The notes below the pieces were generated by a model. It was not told the origin of the DNA, did not search any database, and worked only from the letters and a program-made list of their open reading frames with translations. Below are positions 42,901 to 52,852 of a stretch of 64,000 nt of DNA, piece after piece. The stretch lies in assembly GCF_020509005.1 (NCBI RefSeq), contig NC_063015.1:3348001-3412000 (forward strand). The letters are read 5' to 3'. How positions within the stretch are numbered: position 1 is the stretch's first letter; each line of letters begins with the position of its first letter. The position numbers and the translations under genes were made by a program. The DNA comes from Fulvia fulva (lineage: Eukaryota > Ascomycota > Dothideomycetes > Mycosphaerellales > Mycosphaerellaceae).

Positions 42901-44585
42901 CTAGTATGTCCTTACTGACATAGAAGCACGTACGGGGTCTGCCGTCGCCTCGTAGGTATGTCGTATAGCCTAGTAACTTATAGGTCGTTAGTCTCTTATA
43001 GTACGGGTTAATCTATAGCTCCTAGATTATAAGGACGTAGTAGACGCGCGGGTCCGCCTCGTATAGGAAATGGTTCTAGACTATATCCTTGCTATAGTTA
43101 ACGTTATACTAGATGATGCTAAGCGTGTCGAGGCTAGTTATCGGCATCGATAATCATTTCCTCTATATCGTCCTATGTCCTACTGCCCTATACGTCCTAG
43201 TCTACGCCTATCGGCTATATACTAAAGGGGAGCCGGGCCTAGTTAGATTCCCTCGCCGTAGCTAGTAGAGCACGTAGCCTCCCGTACGCCCTAGGTTGCG
43301 CATCCTTTATATCGTTCTCGGCCCTAGGGCGCTTATGCCCGACCGCCGCTAGTTAGTTCCGGTGTAGGCTAGCCTTACGGTCGCCGTAGAATCTTAGGGC
43401 GACGGTTCTGTTTGTAATTGCCTTGTTTTTCGCTAGTTTCCGCTATAGGCATTCCGTACTATACGATAGGTAGTGCTCCGGACAGTTCGCGTACCGTCTC
43501 GTAGTCGATATATAGTCCCTAGACATATAGTCTCCTATACAGTTCGAGCAGGCCTACTTATTTGTGTACGTGTAGGTTTAGTGTCTATACTGTTAGTATT
43601 TGAAGTATTGGAGGACACGAAAGGATAAGGAGTGCTTTTCTACTATCTTGAGGCTATATTGCTAGACTAGGCCTTGTTCTATCGCTAGATCCGCCGCTTT
43701 CGCGTCTTGTAGCTATACTATTAGCGCCGAGGCCTTCTTGCCTTCTAGCCATTTCCTATAGAGCTAAGTCGCCTTCTAGATTAGAGAGTTAAGAGTGACC
43801 GGGTTGTCCTCTTAGAGAGCGCGTAGGTAACCCTAGTTAGTTAGGTCAAACTCCTTAGGTATATCGTAGACTAGGATCGTGAATTGTTTCGTTAAGACCT
43901 TCGCTAATACCGTAACCTTAGATGCCTACTATAGCTATGCCTCTAGGTGCCTCCTAGCAGTAGTAGAGCTAGTATAGATCTATAGAGTGCCGTTAGACTA
44001 TTAGTTCACTACGACTACCCCTAGTTAGTTAATTCGTTAGGCGAGCTCCTTGTTCGATAGCTTCGCAACTTCGGCCTAGTCTTCCTTTACTACAATACGG
44101 ATCGTAACTACATCGTGCGTTAGGCGGGGGCCTAGTATCGATACCGCGACCGATACCTAGCTATAGGGGTATTGATTCCGGGTGGCCTTACTAATCGCCT
44201 AGGACGTCGTCCTTATTTCTTGTTACCCTCGGTGATACGATAGTATAAGCGCCGTACGTAGCTAAGTGATTATTACCTATAGAGACCGGTAAGGGAGCTA
44301 ATCGTTAGTTTCTATACTTTTTACGTCCTCTATAAGTTGCTACTAGTTGTCTTAGGGGGGCTTCGCCTAGAGGGCCGTAGGCGCCGTTAGTGCCGTAGCC
44401 TAGGCTACTATTGCCTAGGAGTTGCCTAATGTAGCTAGGCACCTCCGCGGCGTTTAGAGCTGAAGGAACAGGGTGAAGAGAGCTTTAAGCTGTCCAGATT
44501 GAATGAGGTAGAACTCCCTTAGTCCTAGGGGCAGTGGCCTGCTTTATATATCGTTAGAATGGCCTTAATAAGAGCTTTCGAATGT
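39970..44585 (-). mobile_element. Tad1-like LINE copy 3, moderately RIP-mutated, truncated
   Basis: A reverse-oriented copy of the 20388-25362 element. At the left it lacks the last ~320 bp of the 3' end, cut exactly at the chromovirus LTR (39970 corresponds to 26392 in copy 2). At the right it stops in the 5' UTR at 44585, about 30 bp short of copies 1 and 2. Its mutation level is intermediate: around the ORF1 zinc knuckles it keeps many TpG/CpA sites that copy 2 has lost, but still carries stops throughout. Confidence 0.9.
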
Positions 44586-46385
44586 CGCTAAGCCATAATA
44601 GTATCCCTAGCTATATAGTAGCTAGGTAGTAGTGAGCTTAAGAGCTAGGTTATCCTTATATTAGCTTTCCTATAATACTGACCCTCTAGGTTAACATAAG
44701 TAATCCTTTTTCTAAGAGAAACTAGGTGTGTCTATATAGATCTAATAGTGAACTCTTCACTCATCTTAAAGGTCACAAATTGCTTTGTAAGCTTATATGT
44801 ATAGGTTAGTAGCACCTAGCTATACTTGTTCTAGAGATATACCTACTTCTTAGTAGCTCTTCTAGATTTATATAAGCCCTTAAGCTCAAATTCATCTTCT
44901 TCTATAATCCTACTAAGGATACTAAAGTTGTACACTACATTGTGTCTTGTCTATATTAGCGTATTAAGGATCTCTTTAGTTATAGCCTCTTCTTAGAGTT
45001 TCAGAGTCTTGCCCTTAATGTTATTAAAAGACACTTCTATTACGTCATTAATTACAAAGAATGCTAATTAGCTCTCTATCTTATATCTCTAAAGGTTGAA
45101 CCATCTCTTCTAATTGTCCCTCCTATAAATTAGGATTTTGCCTCCCTTCTCCTCTATCTTCTCTTAGTATAAATCTATAATAGATTAGATGTAATGAAAC
45201 AAGGTGTATATATTCCAAAGTAGTAGCTCAGATCCTACTAAGGCTTCTAGTATAGAATAGGAAAGTTCGTAGGTGTAGATACTAAGGCCTACTTAGTAAA
45301 GTAAAGAAGGAGCGGTATAAGGTCTTAGGGCTAGAAAATAGGTCTGTCTCTTCTAGTAGAGTGTTATAGTCTCCCTATAGAGTATATAGAAGGTAGGGAC
45401 AGAAGAGCCTTAGAGTGCTTAGAAGTCGTCAAGAAGTAAAAGTCTAGCTTAGTATATAAGCGCTAAGAATTATATACCCCGTAACATTTACTACGGGACC
45501 TAGCCCTCTAAATTTACTACTCTACTAAACCTTAATGGATTTACTTTAGCTCGTAACTATATAACTCACGGCACTCCCGCGAGTACCCGCGACTACGCTA
45601 GACCCTAGAAGAAGCACGTAGAAGACTCGGAACGTAGGGCAGGTTAGAATAAGGTTTTGAGCAAAGCTACTAAGCGCGGCTTCGTACGGGTTAGCCCTAT
45701 TAATACGGGGACACGTACTTACGAGGGTCGCGTATAAGTATCTAGCCTTCCCTAGGCCTCTCTTACTTTCTTCGTCTTTCGTTTTGTGTAGCAATTATAC
45801 TATACCCTTTATATCTACACTTCGTACCTATATTCTCGCTTTTACTCTTATATCTTATAGGCTAGGCTCTCGCCCTAATATAGAGCTTTAAATGACTTAC
45901 TTGAAGTCCTTCTTAATAGTATCTCGATATAGTTCTACCTATAGAGTATCTTTAAGGTATTGGCTTTAAGTAAGCCGTATAGAGTCCTTGTCTAGGTTAC
46001 CTATTACTTAGTATCGAACTAAGCTCCTTAATAGGATAGACGGGGTAGACTTCTAATTTCTAGATGTTCTCTACTACGATAGTAAGGGATATAAGTAACC
46101 TATACTAATATAGGTTGCTCTTATTCCTATATAAACCCGGGCTTATAACCTATTAAACAGGTACGGGTAGATAGTAGCGGAGTAGAGTAAGAGATCAATC
46201 TTTAACTAACTAATAGCACGAGTATATAGCAATATATTAGGAACTAATATATTGATTATATTAGATGTCTATCTAAGCTAAAGGGGAGAGAAGGTATCTC
46301 CCTATAAGCTGAGTTATCGTAGATACCTTAGGCTACTAGATCACTTCCTAATTATTAACTCCCTTTAAGATACTATATCTTAATA
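44586..46385 (-). mobile_element. Ty1/copia remnant: 5' LTR and gag half, RIP-mutated
   Basis: The LTR at 46151-46385 is followed, reading leftwards, by PBS-like sequence (GGTTATAAGCCCGGG just inside the LTR), then by AT-rich leader with a less mutated patch around 45,540-45,800. A degraded copia-type gag follows, read on the minus strand at about 44,800-44,600 (LTKQFVTFKMSEEFTIRSI and on), and the sequence breaks at LINE copy 3. Together with 31310-32747 this is probably one element split by later events. The 45,540-45,800 patch holds an 82-codon frame with no recognisable product. Confidence 0.7.
46151..46385 (-). repeat. Ty1/copia LTR (5' LTR)
   Basis: 235 bp, same length and orientation as 31310-31544, and diverged from it mainly by C/T and G/A changes. 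Confidence 0.8.
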
Positions 46386-46832
46386 GCTACTATTAAATAT
46401 AAGCGACTCGCGGCGGATCTTAGAGCGACTAGTAAGTAGGGAGTGCCTACCGCCTATACTCTTAGCTAGTATCTTGTTAATAAAGGTATAATTGTTCTTA
46501 TTAACTTAGACCTATCGCGTTTATCGCGCGATTAGTATAGAAAACTCGCGATAAGCGTAGTTTCTATATCTTTAATCTATTACTTTATAGGTTCTTCGTA
46601 GTACGTATTCTACGGTTAGTAAAGGAGGTCTAATAAAGTATAAGGGAGCCGTTCTTAATATAGGGCAAATAACGAAGTTATTAGATAGGCTATCTAAGAG
46701 AAGTACAAGGTACAGAAAGTTAATATATGAGCCGAGGTATGCGGGCCGGCCCGTGCCGAGTCACGTGACCGACTGCTATTTACTAGACGTCCGCCTAGGC
46801 CCGTAACACTACACCTTATATAATAGCTAGCT
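46386..46832. other. RIP-textured sequence before the mariner fragment
   Basis: Possibly the 5' part of the Tc1/mariner element, but no helix-turn-helix motif could be read. A GC-rich palindrome, CGGGCCGGCCCG, lies near 46750, followed by a GTCACGTGAC-like palindrome; both stand out in AT-rich surroundings. Confidence 0.4.
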
Positions 46833-47046
46833 AATTCACTAGATCTCAACCCTATTAAGAATCTATAGGCTCTTCTTAAGTATAGGGTAGGTGCTCATTT
46901 TCCTATAATACGAGATAAGGTAATAGCTACTATTAAGATTGAATAGGCCAAGCTTATACCTAAGGACATATAGTCTATATATAAGAGTATACGAGAACGC
47001 TACGAGATAGTAATAGCTAATAATAGAGGACATACTAGGTAGTGAG
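46833..47046 (+). mobile_element. Tc1/mariner transposase C-terminal fragment, RIP-mutated
   Basis: One frame reads NSLDLNPIKNL-stop, then ALLKYRVGAHFP, RDKVIATI, then SIYKSIRERYEIVIANNRGHTR, the end of a Tc1-type DDE transposase. Four of its stops are TAG or TGA where Trp, Gln or Gly is expected, and the catalytic Glu of the NPIEN motif is Lys. It marks the right border of the transposon island; GC-normal DNA resumes at about 47,050. Confidence 0.82.
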
Positions 47047-47050
47047 CTAC

Positions 47051-48165
47051 GCTAAGTAGTGGATACATCCTTACTAATAAGGAAAGGTAAAAGAACAGGG
47101 GTTGTAAAAACTATGCCCAGGACTGTAAACGATGCGGCTAGTGCGGAGCATCTCTTCCGCCCATAGTAGAACTGCTGCGCCACACCAAAGGCCCTTCCCG
47201 CCTCGCCCCGAAAGCCATCCTCCAGCCCGCTAAGATCGGTTCCAAACAAGCGAGCAATCAACGATCTTGCCAATAGGCCATTCCCGAGCAGAAAATATCC
47301 CCGTTCTCCACGTCAGGGCACTTGCCGTCACCACACGACTGCAGCCCTGAAGGGAACGAAGGGACACATGTCTCGCATATGTCGTGTCATCCCCCATGCT
47401 GCGATCCATGCTTTGCAACTCCGATCCCCCGCCAAGCCGTAATCGTGGAACAACCAGATTGTGGACTGCGCATACCCGGGCATTCGGGATTCTTGGTTGG
47501 TGACACAGCTTTTCAATCCTTGTCTGGAGATTGCTCTAGACCACCGCGTTTCCCGCGCATGTGGTTGCGCACGATAACGAATTTCACAAATCTGTAGACC
47601 ATATCGCGCCTACTCTCGCAATAGTGATCTTGATGTTGACCTTCTGGCATGTTGGCAGTTGGAAGTGGCAAATTGAGGTATAGATCTACCACCATCAATT
47701 TCCTGGTTCTGTGAACAGGAGTGCATAACAACAAATCTCGATGCTGTCCGACGAGCAGAGCTGACGCCGTGTGATGAGGTCCAGCTCATTGGTACGGTTG
47801 ATAATGACAAGTGACTGGGATAATTACAGCACGTTGCAGTAGTCCTAGCAACAGTGCGATGTGGCAGAGAGACTGATGCGCCTGTGATAAGAATGACTTC
47901 TCCATCGTCCGTCCGACACCTTGTCGTCCTATGCGCCCTGCGCATGTCGTGCTCATCGTCCATGCATCACCATGCAATAATGCTGTGCAGCGACGCCCGA
48001 CTATTCCTGTCGTTTCAGCCCTCGCTATGCAAACGGTAGACGGCAGAGAAAACGCCCTGTTCCATGCTGATCCAAGTCGCTGTCTCGAGATCGCGTCTGT
48101 GATTGTCGCTGTCATGGCATCCTTCAAGATATGACGAGGCTGCAATTTCAAATACCATCTGTAGA
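47051..48165. other. Intergenic DNA at the right border of the island
   Basis: GC-normal, no RIP texture. Several overlapping short frames on both strands (up to 127 codons), none recognised. It lies downstream of the RRM-YTH gene and so includes its 3' UTR. Confidence 0.45.
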
Positions 48166-50047
48166 TCAACGGAATCCCATTCCAGGCGCCGGAACGCCAC
48201 CGATCCCACCGCCAGACTGCGGTGTCGACGAGCGGTGAAACATTTGTACCAATCGTCTTCCAACACTTGGTTCCAGCTCGGTGCCGTCACGCGCAATCTT
48301 GACTTCCCGATTCGCGTTCCATGGGTTGCGCAGGCCTCTGGTGCGGTAGAAAGGGAGCCTGTTAGTGGATAGCCACTCGATCTGGAATTGTTTGCCCCAG
48401 TTCTGACCACCCCCGTCTTGTCCTGAGGATGTAGCGTCTTCTCCGGAACGATCTGCCTCCCAGAAGATAGTGCCTCGTGCGGAGTCGTCAATGATGCGGC
48501 CTTTGGGTGCGGTCGCTGTTGCTGGTGTGGGGATGGACTGTGGTGAGCCTGCTGGGTCGGCGGCTACTTCTTCGGCGGAGGGGAAGGTCTTGGAGAGGTC
48601 GACAAGTTCACCAGAGATTGCGGAGGCCATGCGTGCGTAGCCGAAGTATTCGCCTGACTTGTTCGCGGAGAAGACGAGGAAGACGCTTTCTGTCTGACCG
48701 TAGGCCTGGTTGAGAGCTTCCTCGTTGTGCGACTGTGTTGCCCAGATGCCGTTTCGTACGCTGGCTTCCAGATCCTGGGCAGTAAGACTCTTGACAATGA
48801 AGTATTTCTCGGGCACCTTCTCGCCAGCTGTTGCTGCTGGAGGTGCGCTCCCCAGAGTCGGGCCTGGGGACCCATCTGAGACACCGCTTTGACCAGAATG
48901 ACTCCTCGCAATCGTAGGGCCACTGTTGTCTCCATCCACTCCGTCAACGCCGTCGACGCCATCGACGCCATCTGCACCATCAACTACTCCATCGGGGGTA
49001 CGCGCTGCCGGAGGTGATAGCCGAGAGTTCGCACCATCCTCCGTTGGCGTGATCGCATTACTAGAGCCCGTGCCTCTTCTCAAACGACAGACAAGGCGCA
49101 CACCATGGAATCGTGAATCGTGGAAGCGGTTCATAGCTGCGACGCAGGCAGCCTCGGTCCTATAGTTCACGAACGCGCAATTGCTCTTGGCGATCAAGAA
49201 CACGCTTTCGATGTCGTTCGTGGCATCCCGAGAGAAGTGGTCCTTCAGATCCGTCACCATTGCCGCTGGGGGCAGGTTTCCAACCCATAGCGCATGCCCA
49301 GACTGCTTCGGCTTTCGTGGTGGTCCACGGGGGAAGTTCGGGATGGGACCTGTGTCGGCGGCTGGGCGTGGTGCAAATTGAGCTGACCGCAAGTCAGTAC
49401 GTGAGTGGAGATAACGGGCTGGGGCTGGATTACTCATGTCAGCAGGCATGCCTGGAGGCACCATGTATTGCGCTTGAGGCCCAAATCGAGGATCCATGGG
49501 CGAGAATTGATTAGGGCTCAATCCATATCCGTATGGGTCCATTGGGGAGAATTGGACCTGTTGCTGCATGGGAAAGCTCTGTTGTCGTTGCATGTTCTGC
49601 ATTGGACCTGGTCCTCCATACTGGCCAGCAAGGAATTGCTGCTGCTGCGCTCTTGCGAGCATAGCAGGGTCGAATTGTGGTGGGTACATGCCTTGTGCTG
49701 TTTGGTAGAGAGCTGGTGAAGCAAGACCTTGAGAATGATCAAGGCCGCCGTAATGCTGTGGTGCTAGAGGGGACTGTCCAGGTAACGCTCCTGCCAGCTG
49801 GCCCATGTCGAATGGTTGTTGGCCATATTGTTGCTGTTGTGGATGCTGTTGACCTTGTGACAGATACTGTAATTGCGATTGAAACGGCGCACTACCACGG
49901 GTCAGACTACCATGTCTCGAAGTGGCCATTGGAATCATGTTTCACATACTGTCCGGACTGACGAGGAGGCTGTTGTTGCTGCTGTTGCTGTGTCCGGCCT
50001 TGAGTGTCAGGCGACTGAGTCGCATTCGGTGCGTCGGGACCACTCAT
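48166..50047 (-). CDS. RRM-YTH protein, probable N6-methyladenosine reader
   Basis: Preferred model complement(join(48166..49891,49950..50047)), 607 aa; without the first exon an ORF of 590 aa starts at 49938. The 58-bp intron has a GTATGT donor, a CTGAC branch and a TAG acceptor; a 43-bp alternative using the nearer TAG is also in frame. A Gln-rich, low-complexity N-terminus (prion-like) comes first, then an RRM at about residues 231-303 (LWVGNLP as RNP2; NCAFVNYR as RNP1), an Asp-Gly-Val repeat linker, and a YTH domain at about 392-584 (KYFIVKS; GIWATQ; FLVFSANKSGEYFGYARM; FQIEW; NREVKIARDG). YTH domains bind m6A in an aromatic cage; the Trp of GIWATQ is one likely wall. The RRM-plus-YTH order is typical of filamentous fungi. 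Likely role: fate of methylated mRNA. Confidence 0.9.
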
Positions 50048-52852
50048 GTTATTGTCGACTCATCGAGGTCACAGCTGGAGTGCCGCAGGACAGGAAGCAG
50101 GATGACAGAAGAAGAGAAAGCCACCCGAGTTGATGGAGAGTTAATGTGTCGCCGTGGTGTCGCGGCCAATAAGAGGCTAGAGTCATGCAGTCAGAAGAGC
50201 TGCGAAGTAGTTATGTCCGTGCTCGCTCCCTCACTATTCGGACGCCAGTGCAGTCTAGACCAGTGGGAATAGCTGTGATGGACGCGGCTCCGGAACGGGA
50301 TGCCATGATCGAGGCAGGTGGGCGGAAATAGCTTTGGGCAGGTAGATGTAGTGCAGACGCCACTGTACAATGCATGGCGGTCGTCAGCCGACAAATGTGC
50401 AGCCTGCAACTAAGGACGTTGCTACCAAGATGCTTGTCTGACGAACGACTGCCTGTGGGCTGTGGGATCTAGGAGGCAACCGGCCCCACTCTGCCACAAT
50501 GCGTTCGGAGCAACGGCCGCTATGCCACTGCTGTTGCGCGATCGGCTATTGTGGTCACTGGTCAGCACGCTGTTCCGACGGCGGGTGTGATCATGGTTAC
50601 GCAGACAAACGGCCCACTGCTGATTTGCACCACGCGCCCTCACTCGTTCGCCACCGCCTATAGGGCACATTAGCACATTAGGGCACCCCTAGCTGCCGAG
50701 GCCCGTTATGCGGCCGGTATGGTATGCAGGTGAAAGAGCAGCAGGTGGTCGCATAGTTGGAGCAATCGAGAGCGATGGCCATTGCCAGGGTAGCGGGTGG
50801 TGAAGGGGATCAAACTGCCGTGTGCAGAGAAGTGGGTGTGGCTGAGCCGCCGAGTTGGCAGGCACACCCTAGCATGAACGATTGCAACAGCGAGACTGCT
50901 GCCCAATCGACGACCTTCGGGGTCCGCGAGGCGCCGCCAGCGTCGATTACGTACCGTCGCACCCTGCCTTCGCATCCTTGCTAGGCGCTAAGTCGTGCAG
51001 AAAACGTGGCTTGTATATCTCGCTGTACACCAAGAGCGGCTGTCGACGCGCCAGTGGTCAGCGTAGGTACCATTTGCTCGGGTCATCCTTATTGCCTGTA
51101 AGCTCTAGGCCGGCCGGCACTTCAACATTGGGTGCATCTGGATTGGCCGATGGAGTCTGTGGACACGGCGGTGACTGCTTGGCGGGCGCACAGCAGCGGT
51201 ACCTGTCGGGTACAAGCACGTCAGGCCACACCACGGGGACTGCAGGTGGTCTCCATGGAGCCATGCTCGCCATGCTGACCTCTGCCGAAGAGATGCCCGT
51301 TCTGTGCCGAAAGCATCGTCGTCGGCCTGCTGAGTGGGTGAGCTGTAGTCGGCCCTCACTCCGGATGCGGCGCAGGGCACAGCTAGAGTTTGACGCGGAC
51401 AGAGGCAGTTCCTGAATTCAATCGCCCTCGCCTGCTTTTGACCTGCAACAGTGAGGCGTCTGTGGCGGCGGGCATGGCTTGCATACGGAAGGCGTTTTAC
51501 CTCAACAGACACCTCGCCGACAGCAGCTACATATCTGCACCACCGAGACTTTCCGCGAACGTCGGACCGAAGCAGCCACAGACGCGATGTGACAAACCAT
51601 GCGCCATGATAACATTGTAGACGGGCACGACGACATCCATCATCATCATCGTCCCCACGACTGCCGTCTGCAATGCGTGGAGAGACGGCATGGCCGCCCA
51701 GAATACGAGCCCGGTGACATGCATGCCACGTGCGCGACCGATATCGCCTGTGCCACACTTGCGGAGATCAGACAGGAAGGCACGAAGGACTACGTCGAGT
51801 ACATGTACAGCAAAACAAAGTCCACCCTGGCCGTGTCCGAGGCTCTGCGTGTGCTGCGCCTCAGCTGAAGTCGTTGATTGCCTCAGTCAGTCGCACTGAG
51901 TTTGGACTATGCCTGCAACTACACGGCCGGACGAGGATGCCATGCAGGAAGCATTGTTCACTACACTCTAACCGCGGGCATACGGGAATGAACCCTATGG
52001 CTTGCTCCTATTTCCATGGCGTTTGGAGCATGCATGTCCTTATATTACTATGGCGTCTACTACGTGACTACCAACATCATCCGGACGGCCGACTGTTGCA
52101 ACTTCCCGTCATGATAATGCACATTGACGCAGCAGTTCGTTCTCTCCAGCACTACATCTAACTTTAAGCTGTGCATTTCCACTAACTCAGGATGCTGCCG
52201 ACCATCTACCTAAATCCGTGAAGATCACGACAAGTACATCGCTCCTCGTCAGCTCGCTACACCTCGTCTTTCACACTCCGCTAGTGTACCAACAAGTCCT
52301 ACTACTAGGCAAGGGACAGCTTAACGACATCAAGCCAGTACAGTTCCCCTGCGTCACTTGCCAGCCCTACCTAACGATCAACGACAACGACAACGCAATA
52401 CCAAACCCAACACACAAACACAAACACCCCAAACAACATGACAAATTCACACTACCACACCATCACTGTGTACCAACCTCCTGGCATCCGGCTCCTGGAT
52501 GTCAGCTCAAAGCTACGATCTGTCACCGACCACTAGCGTACTGCCATAGCAGTCGCCACAACCGCAACCATAACCAACAATAACGGTGCTTTCATTTGGT
52601 TCCGAATGACGAAGCCACAGCAGCTGCGATCTAATGTCGCTGTTTCGTTTCAAAACAATCTGTCAGAAGCCCCCACCAGTTCCGTCAGTCCATTGGCTAT
52701 ATTCGGAAGGTGCCATATTACTACATTGAGGTAAAGGCTCAGTACTGGATATGGACAGTACTGATTTTCTCCTCTCTCTCTCCATTATCTGCCTCCGCCA
52801 AGCAGATCATAGTACATCCTGCACACTAGCCTCCCACCTCCCTCGAGTCCAG
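50048..52852. other. Intergenic DNA, 2.8 kb, no supportable gene
   Basis: Several long overlapping frames occur (for example 217 codons on the minus strand at 51105-51758 and 177 on the plus strand at 50882-51415). They are Arg/Cys/His-rich, antisense to each other and unlike any family I know, so they are probably shadows of GC-rich noncoding DNA. A minus-strand segment at 51527-51724 begins with a hydrophobic N-terminus, but no exon continues it. Pyrimidine-rich DNA near 52,770 fits the end of the STT4 transcript. No tRNA was seen. Confidence 0.4.

Noticed and set aside
45546..45794. 82-codon minus-strand ORF in the copia 5' region
   Set aside because: No domain; a less mutated patch of leader or LTR-like DNA is the simpler explanation.
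46740..46800. GC-rich palindromes as a possible regulatory site or element terminus
   Set aside because: No second copy in the window and no adjacent gene to regulate.
48926..49165. Plus-strand ORF rich in Ser-Thr-Pro repeats
   Set aside because: It is the antisense of the Asp-Gly-Val repeat linker of the RRM-YTH gene.
51105..51758. 217-codon minus-strand ORF between the YTH gene and STT4
   Set aside because: Arg/Cys/His-rich composition without domains, overlapped by an equally long frame on the other strand; looks like a shadow in GC-rich noncoding DNA.
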